A stretch of 64,000 bases of DNA from Bradyrhizobium sp. 170 (GTDB lineage: Bacteria; Pseudomonadota; Alphaproteobacteria; Rhizobiales; Xanthobacteraceae). Made by a program: the position numbers and the translations under genes. Location: assembly GCF_023101085.1 (NCBI RefSeq), contig NZ_CP064703.1, positions 8,060,001 to 8,124,000 on the forward strand, read 5' to 3'. Below, piece after piece: positions 50,515 to 59,277 of this stretch; position 1 is the stretch's first letter, and each line of letters begins with the position of its first letter. Under the pieces are notes generated by a model that saw nothing but the letters and a program-made list of their open reading frames with translations, was not told where the DNA came from and did no database searches.

Positions 50515-51483
50515 ATGAAAACGGCACGCACGCTGTTGGCCGCATTGACGCTGTCGCTGGTGCCGGTAGCGGCAACCGCACAGGATTTTCCCAACAAACC
50601 GATCCGCCTGATCGTGCCATTCCCGGCCGGCGGACCCAACGACATCATCGCGCGCCTGGTCGGCCAGCGCATGTCCGAGATCACGAAGCAGCCGGTTCTG
50701 ATCGACAATCGCGGCGGCCAGGCCGGCGTGCTCGGCACCGATGCGGTCGCGAAGGCAGCCCCCGACGGCTACACGATCGGCATCGTGAGCGCGAGCGCGC
50801 TGGTCATCAACCCGACGATGGAAAAAGTGCCCTACGACGTGACGAAGGACTTTGCGCCCGTCACGCTGGTGACCACGGTGCCGGAAATGCTTGTTGTCGC
50901 CAGCAACGTTCCCGCCGGCGATATGAAAGAGCTGGTCGCGCTCGCCAAGGCCCAGCCGGGAAAACTCAATTTCGCATCGGCCGGCGTCGGCGGCCTGCCG
51001 CACCTCGCCGGTGAACTGTTCAAGCTGACAGCCAGCATCGACATCGTGCACGTGCCCTACCGCGGCGCTGCGCCGGCGGTGAACGATCTGCTCGGCCAGC
51101 AGGTGCAGATGGCGTTCCTCGATTTGCCGGTGCTGCTGCCGCATATCAAGGCCGGCACCCTGCGCCCGATTGCCCTCGGTGCTCCGAAACGCGCGCCCAC
51201 CTCGCCTGACGTGCCGACCACCGCGGAGGTCGGCATGCCGGACCTCCTGATCGAAAACTGGTACGGCATGATCGCACCGGGCGGAACGCCCGAGCCGACC
51301 GTCGCTACCTTGAATCGCATCGCCAACGAGGCGATGCACGACCCGCAGGTCAAGCAGAAGCTCGCCGATCAGGGACTGACAGTCGCCGGCGACACGCCGG
51401 GACATTTTCGCAACTACATAGCAAGCGAGACCCAGAAGTGGGCGCGCGTCATCAAGGCCGCCGGCCTTGCCACGGGCAAGTAA
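50515..51483 (+). CDS. TctC-family substrate-binding protein without membrane partners
   Basis: The 322-residue receptor has a signal peptide ending near ATAQ, then FPNKPIRLIVPFPAGGPND, and VLIDNRGGQAGVLG near 65. It is a normal full-length TctC protein. No tctA or tctB follows; the next gene is a convergent LysR regulator. Orphan TctC receptors are common in Bradyrhizobium and Bordetella and may share a TctAB pair or serve in signalling. The start 50515 has AGGGGGG upstream. Confidence 0.92.
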   Translation: MKTARTLLAALTLSLVPVAATAQDFPNKPIRLIVPFPAGGPNDIIARLVGQRMSEITKQPVLIDNRGGQAGVLGTDAVAKAAPDGYTIGIVSASALVINPTMEKVPYDVTKDFAPVTLVTTVPEMLVVASNVPAGDMKELVALAKAQPGKLNFASAGVGGLPHLAGELFKLTASIDIVHVPYRGAAPAVNDLLGQQVQMAFLDLPVLLPHIKAGTLRPIALGAPKRAPTSPDVPTTAEVGMPDLLIENWYGMIAPGGTPEPTVATLNRIANEAMHDPQVKQKLADQGLTVAGDTPGHFRNYIASETQKWARVIKAAGLATGK

Positions 51484-51507
51484 CGTCCGGCTTCCTGTCA
51501 GGCCTCT

Positions 51508-52401
51508 TCAACGCGGCGCCGATTTGCGCAGATGCTCGGCCAACTGCTGCGCAGGCCTTGGCAGCGACTTGAAACTGCGGGCACAGATCACGAGCCGCCG
51601 GTTGGCCCAGGAATCCCTGATCCTGATGACATTGATCTTCATTGATCGCGCGCATCGTTTTGCCGCCACTTCAGGCATCACGCCAATCCCGATGCCGGCG
51701 GCGACCATCTGGCCGATCGCATCGAAACTGTTCAGCCGCGCACGAAAGCGCAGACGCGCGCCGAGACGGGCCGCATGTCCGCTGATATGGGTGTGCAGCG
51801 CGATCGAGCTGATCAGGCCGACGAATTCGCGCTCCACCACTTCGCCGAAATCGACCTGCCGCCGGTTCGCCAGTTCGTCGTCGCGCGCGGTGACCAGCAC
51901 CAGGCGGTCTTCGCTGAACGGGATCCGCTCGATATTGTCCGCAAGCGCGTGTTCGGCGGCTAGTCCGAGATCGGCGGCGCCGGTCAGAATCGCGCGGGCG
52001 ATGTCGGCGCTTTCGCGTTCCTCGACGTCGATCGAAATGCGAGGATGCGCGGCCAGAAAGGCAGCCAGTGCCTTCGGCAGATATTCCGAAAGCCCCGACG
52101 TGTTGGCGAGGAAGCGAACGGTGGCCTTCACACCGCGGGCAAAGGCGGCCAGATCGCCGCGCATCGCCTCGACATTGTGGATCACGACCCTTGCATGATC
52201 GAGCAGGCTTTCGCCGGCCGGCGTCAGTTCGACGCCGCGGCGGCCGCGCGTCAGCAGCGAAACGCCAAGCGCCTCTTCCAGCCCCTTGATCCGCGCGCTC
52301 GCCGAGGCCAAGGCCAGATGAACCCGCTCAGCGCCGTTGGTGATGCTGCGCGTCTCGGCTACCGCGATGAAGAGCTGAAGATCGACGAGATCGAAGCGCA
52401 T
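51508..52401 (-). CDS. LysR-family transcriptional regulator
   Basis: The 297-residue protein has a LysR helix-turn-helix in residues 1-60 (LVDLQLFIAVAETRSITNGA, then LALASASARIKGLEE) and a substrate-binding-like effector domain. It is convergent with the TctC gene and divergent from the TauE/SafE gene, so the exporter is its likeliest target. No clear T-N11-A palindrome was picked out in the gap, which is partly filled by a repeat. Confidence 0.92.
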   Translation of the reverse strand: MRFDLVDLQLFIAVAETRSITNGAERVHLALASASARIKGLEEALGVSLLTRGRRGVELTPAGESLLDHARVVIHNVEAMRGDLAAFARGVKATVRFLANTSGLSEYLPKALAAFLAAHPRISIDVEERESADIARAILTGAADLGLAAEHALADNIERIPFSEDRLVLVTARDDELANRRQVDFGEVVEREFVGLISSIALHTHISGHAARLGARLRFRARLNSFDAIGQMVAAGIGIGVMPEVAAKRCARSMKINVIRIRDSWANRRLVICARSFKSLPRPAQQLAEHLRKSAPR

Positions 52402-52434
52402 CGGGATTCCTTACGACGTGATCGGCGTTGAGGC

Positions 52435-52516
52435 CGTCATTGCGAGCGAAGCGAAGCAATCCATGCCGCCACAGCAAGAAAGAATGGATTGCTTCGTCGC
52501 CGCTCCTCGCAATGAC
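52435..52516. repeat. Palindromic intergenic repeat, 'cgtcattgcgag' family (second copy)
   Basis: CGTCATTGCGAGCGAAGCGA at the left and TCGCAATGACA at the right, with AGCAATCCAT/ATGGATTGCT inside, match the element at 5306-5388. Here it lies in a divergent gap, so it separates two promoters. Confidence 0.85.
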
Positions 52517-52596
52517 AGACTGCCTTCGCCTTCTCCGAAGGCTGTCTCCGTAACCTCCAGATTGTGCCCATTGTGCCGATAGGTCAATGTCGCCCC

Positions 52597-53349
52597 ATGT
52601 TCGATTCCCTGCTTCTCCTCGTCGCCGCCACCTTCCTGCTCGCGGGCCTCGTGAAGGGCGCACTCGGGCTCGGCCTGCCGACGGTATCGATGGGCCTGCT
52701 TGCGGTGTCGATGCCGCCGGCGCAGGCGATCGCCATCGTCATCGTGCCGGCGATCGTCACCAACATCTGGCAAACCTTCGGCGGTCCTTACTTGCGCGAC
52801 ATTTTCCGGCGGCTATGGCCGTTGCTGGCCGGAACGGCCGCCGGCATCTGGCTGAACGCGGGGTCGCTGACCGGGCCCTATGCGCGCTACACCACCATCG
52901 CGCTCGGCCTGTTGCTGGCGATCAATGCCATCATCGGCCTGTGCAAATTCGATTTCACCATTGCCCGCCGAAACGAAAAATGGGTCGGCGGCATCGTCGG
53001 GCTGATCACCGGTATGATTTCGGCGGCAACCGGCGTGCAGGTCATTCCATCGGTGCCGTTCCTGCAGGCGATCGGCATGGAGAAGGAAGAGCTGATCCAG
53101 GCATTGGGCGTATTCTTCACGGTCGCGACCCTGGCGCTTGGCCTCAACCTCACCGGCGCCGGTCTGCTGACGGCCGCAACCGCACTGCCTGGTGCGGTCG
53201 CCCTGGCGGCGTCCTTTGCCGGCATGTTTATCGGACAGGCGGTGCGGACGCGGCTGCAGCCGGATATCTTTCGGCGCTGGTTCCAGATCGGCATGATTGT
53301 TCTCGGCCTCTATCTGGCCGGCAATGCGCTGGCGAAACTGATGGCGTAA
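52597..53349 (+). CDS. TauE/SafE-family membrane transporter
   Basis: The 250-residue protein has about eight membrane segments and the family's glycine-rich half-repeats, GLVKGALGLGLPTVSM near 18 and ITGMISAATGVQVIPSVP near 140. Members export sulfite, sulfoacetate or other organosulfur anions. The start 52597 (MFDSLLLLVAATFLL) was chosen because it begins at the first membrane segment. It is divergent from a LysR regulator. Confidence 0.92.
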   Translation: MFDSLLLLVAATFLLAGLVKGALGLGLPTVSMGLLAVSMPPAQAIAIVIVPAIVTNIWQTFGGPYLRDIFRRLWPLLAGTAAGIWLNAGSLTGPYARYTTIALGLLLAINAIIGLCKFDFTIARRNEKWVGGIVGLITGMISAATGVQVIPSVPFLQAIGMEKEELIQALGVFFTVATLALGLNLTGAGLLTAATALPGAVALAASFAGMFIGQAVRTRLQPDIFRRWFQIGMIVLGLYLAGNALAKLMA

Positions 53350-53421
53350 CGTCCCCGAAGCCGCTCAAGAAGCCCGCGAGTTCCTTGCGATGGAATTCTC
53401 CAGATAGGCGGACAGCCGTAC

Positions 53422-54069
53422 CTAGCGCGCCTCCAGCATCGCGACGCGGATGCCGAGATAGACGAACAGCCCACCGAGTACGCGGTTGATCCAGGCCATC
53501 ACGTTAGCCGATTGCCTGATGCGGCGGGCCGCCCTTGCCGCGAAAGCAGCAACCCCGAGGCACCAGAGCGTGCCGTTGAAGATGAAGATCATGCCCAGGG
53601 CCAGAAAGGCCAGCGTCTTGTGGCCAGAGTCCGCCGCCACGAATTGCGGCAGGAAGGCCAAGAAAAACAGCGCCACCTTCGGATTGAGCACGTTGGTCAG
53701 GGCGCCCTGCCAGAACACGCGGGAAAGCGAGGCCTCGTTGCCCTCCAGGGCCGCCTCCGCCAGCGGACGCGAATGTGACAGCAGCATCTGGACGCCCGTG
53801 AACAACAGATAGGCGGCACCGGCCCATTTCAGCACCGTGAAGGCGGCAGATGACGCCATCAACAGCGCCGACAGGCCGATAGCGGCGCCGAATACATGGA
53901 CCAGACAGCCACAGCAGATGCCGATCGCCGCCGCCGCACCGCCGCGCCAGCCCAACTGGATGCTGCGGCCGATAATATAGGCCGTGTCCGGCCCCGGGGT
54001 GATGTTGAGCAACAGTCCGGAGAGGATGAAAAGCCAGAGTTCGTGAATGCCGAGTGTCTCAACCATCAT
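53422..54069 (-). CDS. LysE/RhtB-family amino acid exporter
   Basis: The 215-residue protein has six membrane segments and the family signature LNITPGPDTAYIIGRSI near 20, plus NPKVALFFLAFLPQFV near 130. Members export amino acids such as homoserine, threonine or lysine. Two adjacent ATG codons (54069 and 54066) are possible starts; the longer upstream frame has no family sequence. It is divergent from the second cyclase gene. Confidence 0.92.
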   Translation of the reverse strand: MMVETLGIHELWLFILSGLLLNITPGPDTAYIIGRSIQLGWRGGAAAAIGICCGCLVHVFGAAIGLSALLMASSAAFTVLKWAGAAYLLFTGVQMLLSHSRPLAEAALEGNEASLSRVFWQGALTNVLNPKVALFFLAFLPQFVAADSGHKTLAFLALGMIFIFNGTLWCLGVAAFAARAARRIRQSANVMAWINRVLGGLFVYLGIRVAMLEAR

Positions 54070-54256
54070 TTGACCGGTTCCCTGGCCCTGCCTGCCCTTA
54101 ATTTCCGCATGTGCCAATTCTTGACGGTTTGCAGTACTATCATGAGCAAATCGGGCTTCCACCAGATTGCGCATATTTTATAAACATTGGAATCGTTTGA
54201 GCGACCGCGTAGTGGTTATCCGCGCATTCCGGCGCCGTTGAGGATATACTGGGGAC

Positions 54257-56071
54257 ATGGAGAGACGCCTGGCAGCCATCGTCTGCGCTGACGTCGCCGG
54301 CTATTCCCGCATGATGGGGGCCGACGAGGCGGGGACGCACGCCACGTTCAAGGCGCACAGGTCCGCGATCTATCCGATCATTCTCAATCACGGCGGCCGC
54401 CTGGTGAAGAACACCGGCGACGGCTTCCTCCTGGAATTTCCCTCTATCGTCGGCGCCATCGAGGCCGCGGTTGCGATGCAGATGGTGATGGCGGAGCGCA
54501 ACGAGCACCTCCCCGCCGACCGCCTCATGCAGTTCCGCATGGGCATCCACATGGGCGACGTGATGGCCGACGAGGACGAGGTGTTCGGCGACGACGTCAA
54601 CATCGCCGTCCGCCTCGAATCGGTTGCCGCCCCCGGCGGCGTGGCGGTTTCGGGCAAGGCCTGCCACGAGGCCGGCAAGCGCCTCAGCGTCGCGCTGGCC
54701 GATGCCGGCCCCCACCGGTTCAAGAACATCGACGAGCCGATCCAGGTCTGGACCTGGCAACCCGCCGGCGCCGATGCCAGCGGCCCTGCGCACAAAGCCT
54801 CGACCGAAACATCGGTCACCAATCTTCCGGCCCAGTATCGAACGGCGATCGTGGGCGTGCTGCCGTTCGCGAATCTGAGCGAGAGCGCCGACGAGTATTT
54901 TTCCGACGGACTGACCGAGGACCTGATCCACGCGCTTTCGCTGCAATCGTTCTACCGGGTGCTGAGCCGCAACTCGACATTCTCGTTCAAAGGCAAGAGC
55001 GTGAGCACGCGCCTGATCGCGCGCGAGATCGATGCGAGCTACCTGATCCAGGGCTCCGTACGCCGCGCCGCCAACAAGATTCGCGTCACCGCCGAGCTGA
55101 TCGCACCCGAGACCGGCGAGCAATTATGGACCGGCCGGTTCGACCGGGACATCGGCGACCTGTTCGCGATGCAGGACGAACTCACCACCAGCCTGTCGGC
55201 GGCGATTGCGGCTGAAATCTACCGGGCGGAAGCCTCGGCCCCGCCGCGCTCGAACTCGAACGACCTCACCGCCTGGGATCGCTTCCTTAAGGGACTGTCC
55301 TACTATTATCTGCAGACGCAGGCCGATCTCGAAACCTCGATCAGCCTGTTCAAGGAAGCCATCGCGCTCGATCCGACGTTGTCGATCGCCCGTGCCTATC
55401 TCGCCACGATCCAGATCCAGGGCATCCAGTTCGGATGGATCCGGAGCACGCGCGAAATGTTTGACTACGCAATGAGTCTTGCGGAAAGCAGTGTCCGGCT
55501 CGATCCCCGTTCGTCCTTTGCGTTCCAGACCCTCGCCTATCTGAACGCGGCGGAAGGGCACCACGAGACGGCGATGGATGCCGCCAAGCGGGCGGTCGGG
55601 CTCAATCCGTACGATATGGGCGCCCGCGGCGTGCTTGGGATTTGTCATCTCGTGTCCGGCCAACACCGGCCCGCAATCGAACTGTTTACGATGGCGGCGC
55701 AGAGCGGCAACAACGATCCCCGGTATCAATGGGCGGCCGTGAACGCGTTCAGCCACTACCTGCTCGGACAATATGACGCGTCGCTGTCCTGGGCTCGGGA
55801 GCAGCTCTATACCAATCCCAATATGCTTCAGGCACTCGCGATCCGCGCGGCAGCGCTCGCCCAATTGGGACGAACTTCGGAGGCGGCAACGGCGGCCGAG
55901 GCTCTGCTCAGCAACTATCCCGGCCTCACTGTCGAACGGCATTTACGGAACTTCCACTGGAAGATGCCTGAGGACCTCGCCCATTACCGTGACGGCCTTG
56001 TGAAGGCCGGCATCCCCTTCAGTAGATTGACCCTCGTCGAATCCTCTCCAAGGCTTGCCGCAGATTCCTGA
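54257..56071 (+). CDS. Class III adenylate/guanylate cyclase with FlgO-like and TPR domains (copy 2)
   Basis: The 604-residue protein is a paralogue of the gene at 44721. The cyclase domain (3-170) has Asp12 in CADVAGYSRMM, the second Asp in NTGDGFLLEF, and Asn and Arg in DDVNIAVRLE. A FlgO/TolB-like segment starts at IVGVLPFANLSESADEYFS near 195, and TPRs fill the C-terminal 250 residues. Shared order of domains shows common ancestry, but the sequences have diverged widely, so they probably answer to different signals. Confidence 0.92.
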   Translation: MERRLAAIVCADVAGYSRMMGADEAGTHATFKAHRSAIYPIILNHGGRLVKNTGDGFLLEFPSIVGAIEAAVAMQMVMAERNEHLPADRLMQFRMGIHMGDVMADEDEVFGDDVNIAVRLESVAAPGGVAVSGKACHEAGKRLSVALADAGPHRFKNIDEPIQVWTWQPAGADASGPAHKASTETSVTNLPAQYRTAIVGVLPFANLSESADEYFSDGLTEDLIHALSLQSFYRVLSRNSTFSFKGKSVSTRLIAREIDASYLIQGSVRRAANKIRVTAELIAPETGEQLWTGRFDRDIGDLFAMQDELTTSLSAAIAAEIYRAEASAPPRSNSNDLTAWDRFLKGLSYYYLQTQADLETSISLFKEAIALDPTLSIARAYLATIQIQGIQFGWIRSTREMFDYAMSLAESSVRLDPRSSFAFQTLAYLNAAEGHHETAMDAAKRAVGLNPYDMGARGVLGICHLVSGQHRPAIELFTMAAQSGNNDPRYQWAAVNAFSHYLLGQYDASLSWAREQLYTNPNMLQALAIRAAALAQLGRTSEAATAAEALLSNYPGLTVERHLRNFHWKMPEDLAHYRDGLVKAGIPFSRLTLVESSPRLAADS

Positions 56072-56229
56072 GCGTGTGTAAGCCGGTCGGTTGACACGGC
56101 GTTGGATTCCGCCAAACTTGCCTACACGCTGAAGTAGCGCGCCGCCGAACTCCCTTTTCAGAACCATCATCCGCTGCGCGGCGGGTACAGGCCATTTTTC
56201 ATATTCGGCGCCTTTTAAGGATTTGAACC

Positions 56230-56901
56230 ATGTCAGACGACCGCATTGCCACGGCCCCGGGCGCTGCGCCTGCCGGGCAGATTCCCGTTTCACCCAATAA
56301 CCCATGCCCGTTTTTGCGCGCGCTGGTCGCCAACGGATATGTCGGCGGCCACGACGTTCCGCTCGAAAAGCTCACCGAAATGATCGGCCTCGCAAGCGGC
56401 GAAACCGGCTCGGCCCAAAAGAATGTGCGGATGAAAACCTGGCTGGTCGCCGTCATTGCGAACGGTCTCGGGCCGCTGCGCGTGCTGAAAAGCGCAACCT
56501 CCGGCGCGGTGCTCGACGAACTGCGCGATGGCCCTCTCGACAAGCACGGCGGCGGTTCGCGCATTCTCGACGTCGATGCGAAGGTTCATGAGGACGAAAT
56601 CGCCCGGCTCGCCGGCTTCGGCAAGGACTACAAGGATCCTTCAGGGGGCGTAGAGCGCGGGCTGACGGCGAAAGAGATCGACACCTTCATGAAGGCCAAT
56701 ATCAAGCGCGACGGCGATGCCGCGCACTGGTACTACCCCATGCTCATGAAGGGCGAATGGCCTGTGCTGCTGAAAATCCTCGGCAAGGGCGAAGGCGAGG
56801 CGCGCTATCTCAGCGTCGCCGAAGTCAGGACGCTGTTCGTCGAACGCCGGCTGCCCGAGCGGATCACCGCTCGGCTGCCGAAGCCTTCGGCTGGAAGATA
56901 A
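56230..56901 (+). CDS. Possible heme-thiolate peroxidase (Peroxidase_2-like) relative
   Basis: The 223-residue protein has NNPCPFLRALVANGYVGG near 23-40, resembling the PCP motif region of fungal chloroperoxidase and unspecific peroxygenases, in which the Cys (here Cys26) binds heme. Further on, KVHEDEIARLAGFG (His120-Glu-Asp122) resembles the EHD/EGD acid-base region with its downstream Arg. The length is close to that of short peroxygenases. No signal peptide is seen, which is unlike the fungal enzymes. An unrelated protein with chance PCP is possible. Start and frame are secure; the function is tentative. Confidence 0.75.
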   Translation: MSDDRIATAPGAAPAGQIPVSPNNPCPFLRALVANGYVGGHDVPLEKLTEMIGLASGETGSAQKNVRMKTWLVAVIANGLGPLRVLKSATSGAVLDELRDGPLDKHGGGSRILDVDAKVHEDEIARLAGFGKDYKDPSGGVERGLTAKEIDTFMKANIKRDGDAAHWYYPMLMKGEWPVLLKILGKGEGEARYLSVAEVRTLFVERRLPERITARLPKPSAGR

Positions 56902-56931
56902 CTGCCGAAGGTGCGTCCGGCCACGCATTCA

Positions 56932-57342
56932 CTACGGCTTCGGCTCGTAGCCCGGAACCCATTTTTCATGCTGGGGCAAGTCGTCCTGAATCGTCCACCA
57001 GGGCACACGCGACGACGTAAATACGTGCAGGCGCGGCCGAACCTTGGGATCGTCGTCGAACAAACCGGCGGGGATACTGACCGTCTCCAGATAACTTGCC
57101 TTGCCTGGCGTCAGGCAGCCGCAGATCTTGCAACGATACCGGAAACTGCCGGGCGCGGATTCATAGCGCACGGTCATGTCCTCGCCGGCCAAAAATCGGA
57201 ACTTGTCGACTTCGACATGAGCGTACGTTGCGAATGCCGCGCCGGTAAGCTTGCGGCAATTGGCACAATGGCAGTGTGTGATCGATCGTACCTCATCGAC
57301 TTCAAACCTGACGGCACCGCACAGGCAGCTTCCACGAATCAT
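56932..57342 (-). CDS. GFA-family protein (canonical zinc sites)
   Basis: The 136-residue protein has the three zinc motifs: CLCG (7-10 region), HCHCANCRKLTG and YRCKICGCLTPG. It is therefore a complete GFA (formaldehyde-activating-like) protein, unlike the one at 22646. The true substrate is unknown for most members. It stands alone between a rightward gene and a leftward hydrolase. Confidence 0.92.
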   Translation of the reverse strand: MIRGSCLCGAVRFEVDEVRSITHCHCANCRKLTGAAFATYAHVEVDKFRFLAGEDMTVRYESAPGSFRYRCKICGCLTPGKASYLETVSIPAGLFDDDPKVRPRLHVFTSSRVPWWTIQDDLPQHEKWVPGYEPKP

Positions 57343-57418
57343 GACGGCATTCTCCAGACCCGAAGTATCGCCGGCGCCGTTCGCGTCCGATTGAACCGGA
57401 TCAAATCACGGCAAGCAA

Positions 57419-58366
57419 CTATTTGAACAGCGGCGTGCCCGGCACGAAGGCGTCGAATGCCGCCCAGAACTGCCCGCGGTAGCGGTCCTGCTCCTGCAGG
57501 ATCTCGTGCCTGGAGCCCGCGATCACCAGATGCGAACCGGCGCGCAGGTGATAGGCGAACTCCTCGATCGCGGCGGTGGAAACGATGGTGTCGTTGCTGG
57601 CGGCCAGCATCAGGATCGGCTGGCGGATTTCGGACGGGTAGTTCATGCCACGAAAGGTGTTCATCGCCCTGAACGCGGTATCGGCCCACGCCACCGTCGG
57701 CGAGCCGATGCCCAGCGTCGGATCTTCTTCCAGGATCGCGGCGTTGCGGGCGTAGCGCACGGGATCGCTGGTGAAGGGGTTGTTGATGAAGGATTCCGTT
57801 CCGGTCAGCGCGTCGCTGCCGCCGGGCACGTAGCGGCCGCCCTGCCCCATCAGCCGCATGACCCGCAGCAACGCCCGCGACGGAAGCGCCGTCCTGCGCC
57901 CCGGCAGGTCGATCATCGGCGCCGACAGCACCATGCGGTCGAACCAGCGTTTTCCCGCACGCGCCACCCGCAGCATGACCGCCCCGCCCATTGAATGCGC
58001 CAGCGCGAAATAGGGCGGCGGGCAATCCGGCAGCACCACCTGCTGCACGAAGGTTTCGACGTCGACCTCGAAATCGGAGAAGTCGCGGACATAGCCCTTG
58101 CGCGGATCGCGCAGGCGGCGCGAGGAATGCCCCTGGCCGCGCCAGTCGATCATCGCCACCGCAAATCCGCGATCGCGCAAGTCCCGCACCGTCTCGAAAT
58201 ACTTTTCGATCTGCTCGCTGCGCCCGGTGAAGACGCAGACCGTGCCCTTGCGCCCCGCCGGCGGCGCCCAGCGCGCGAACCGCAATTCCGCGCCATCGGG
58301 CGTCTTGATGGTACCTGAGACGACGTCCTCCGGAACCGGATTGGCGGGGATGGAGACAAGCGTCAT
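57419..58366 (-). CDS. Alpha/beta hydrolase, lysophospholipase/monoglyceride lipase type
   Basis: The 315-residue protein has the nucleophile elbow AHSMGGAVML near 115 (Ser in GHSMG-like context), FTGRSEQIEKYFE near 48 giving the oxyanion region, and SNDTIVSTAAIEEF and GSRHEILQE toward the end, which hold the catalytic Asp and His. This fits the PldB/lysophospholipase L2 group. The start at 58366 (MTLVSIPANP) is my choice; a longer frame to 58465 would overlap the heat-shock promoter on the other strand. Confidence 0.88.
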   Translation of the reverse strand: MTLVSIPANPVPEDVVSGTIKTPDGAELRFARWAPPAGRKGTVCVFTGRSEQIEKYFETVRDLRDRGFAVAMIDWRGQGHSSRRLRDPRKGYVRDFSDFEVDVETFVQQVVLPDCPPPYFALAHSMGGAVMLRVARAGKRWFDRMVLSAPMIDLPGRRTALPSRALLRVMRLMGQGGRYVPGGSDALTGTESFINNPFTSDPVRYARNAAILEEDPTLGIGSPTVAWADTAFRAMNTFRGMNYPSEIRQPILMLAASNDTIVSTAAIEEFAYHLRAGSHLVIAGSRHEILQEQDRYRGQFWAAFDAFVPGTPLFK

Positions 58367-58439
58367 GAGGAGGAACCGGCTAGGTGAAAAGGGCTTGAAA
58401 TCAAGGCGGGGGCGCCAAAAAGGGGCTGGTTTCGCCCCT

Positions 58440-58467
58440 CTTGAACGCCGTTTCACCCCTCCCATAT
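58440..58467 (+). promoter_or_regulatory. Sigma-32-type promoter of hsp20
   Basis: CTTGAA (58440-58445) and CCCATAT (58461-58467) are spaced by about 15 bp. This resembles the RpoH consensus CTTGAA-N13/15-CCCCATxT. It precedes an RNA thermometer and the small heat shock gene. Confidence 0.75.
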
Positions 58468-58497
58468 CATTTCTGTGCAGGCCGCTACCAGTGTTTC

Positions 58498-58603
58498 GGA
58501 ACCGAAACCCAACGCTCCAAAACCCTGAGGCTGCACAAGTGCGAAAGCCCGGCCCGATGGCGGGCGGGTTACTTGAAACAGTCGCTCAATGGAGGACTAC
58601 CCT
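58498..58603 (+). promoter_or_regulatory. ROSE-type RNA thermometer in the hsp20 leader
   Basis: The leader ends in a small hairpin that hides the ribosome site. AGTC (58580-58583) pairs with GACT (58595-58598), and CTC (58585-58587) pairs with GAG (58592-58594) around the loop AATG, leaving G58584 bulged opposite the Shine-Dalgarno stem. A bulged G in a TCGCTC/GGAGGA hairpin just before ATG is the mark of ROSE elements, which melt on heat shock. An upstream GC hairpin (GCCCGGC... GGCGGGC near 58545-58567) completes the usual layout. Confidence 0.82.
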
Positions 58604-59071
58604 ATGCGTACCTACGATCTCACTCCGTTCTATCGTTCCACCGTCGGCTTCGACCGCTTCTTCAACCTGCTCGATCAGGTGACGTCAGACGGCAGCCCCG
58701 GTTATCCCCCCTACAATATCGAGCGCACCGGCGAGAACGCCTACCGCATCAGCGTTGCGGTCTCCGGCTTCTCGCAAGGCGAGCTTTCGATCGTCGCGAA
58801 GGAAAACACGCTGACGATCAAGGGTGAGAAAACCGCCAACGAGAACGGCAAGGACAATGCCGAAGTGCTCTACCGCGGCATCGCCGCGCGTGCCTTCGAG
58901 CGCATCTTCCAGCTTGCCGATTTCGTGCAGGTGAAGAACGCCTCGCTCGAGAACGGCCTGCTCCACGTCGATCTCGTCCGCGAGATCCCCGAGGCCAAGA
59001 AGCCGCGCAGCATTCCGATCAATTCCGGCGCGCAGGCCCCGCAAGTGGTCGACGCTTCGGTCGCCGCGTAA
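58604..59071 (+). CDS. Small heat shock protein, Hsp20/alpha-crystallin family
   Basis: The 155-residue chaperone begins MRTYDLTPFYRSTVGFDRFF, has PPYNIERTGENAYRISVAVSG near 40, the alpha-crystallin motif ASLENGLLHVDLVREIPE near 115-132, and a C-terminal IPIN for oligomer contacts. The class A rhizobial Hsp20 layout fits. It binds unfolding proteins in the cytoplasm. ATG 58604 follows GGAGGA by about eight bases, and that site is masked in the thermometer hairpin. A terminator follows 40 bp after the stop. Confidence 0.95.
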   Translation: MRTYDLTPFYRSTVGFDRFFNLLDQVTSDGSPGYPPYNIERTGENAYRISVAVSGFSQGELSIVAKENTLTIKGEKTANENGKDNAEVLYRGIAARAFERIFQLADFVQVKNASLENGLLHVDLVREIPEAKKPRSIPINSGAQAPQVVDASVAA

Positions 59072-59110
59072 GGCGGTCAAGTTTTCGGCCGGGATTGGCT
59101 GACTGCGAAA

Positions 59111-59138
59111 ACGCCCCGGGAAACCGGGGCGTTTTTTT
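59111..59138. terminator. Intrinsic terminator after hsp20
   Basis: ACGCCCCGG and CCGGGGCGT enclose a short GAAA loop and are followed by seven T. A-residues precede the left arm, so it could work in both directions. Confidence 0.92.
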
Positions 59139-59277
59139 GCGCGCATTCCTGACCCGCAATTTTGAAGGCCTCACGCGGCTCACGTCGCCGTGAGGTTGGG
59201 TAACGATGCCGGCGCTCTCCTCGAATTTCGAACTGAAGCGGGCGAGCCGCTTATCAGGCCGATCATGGAGCAGACCG

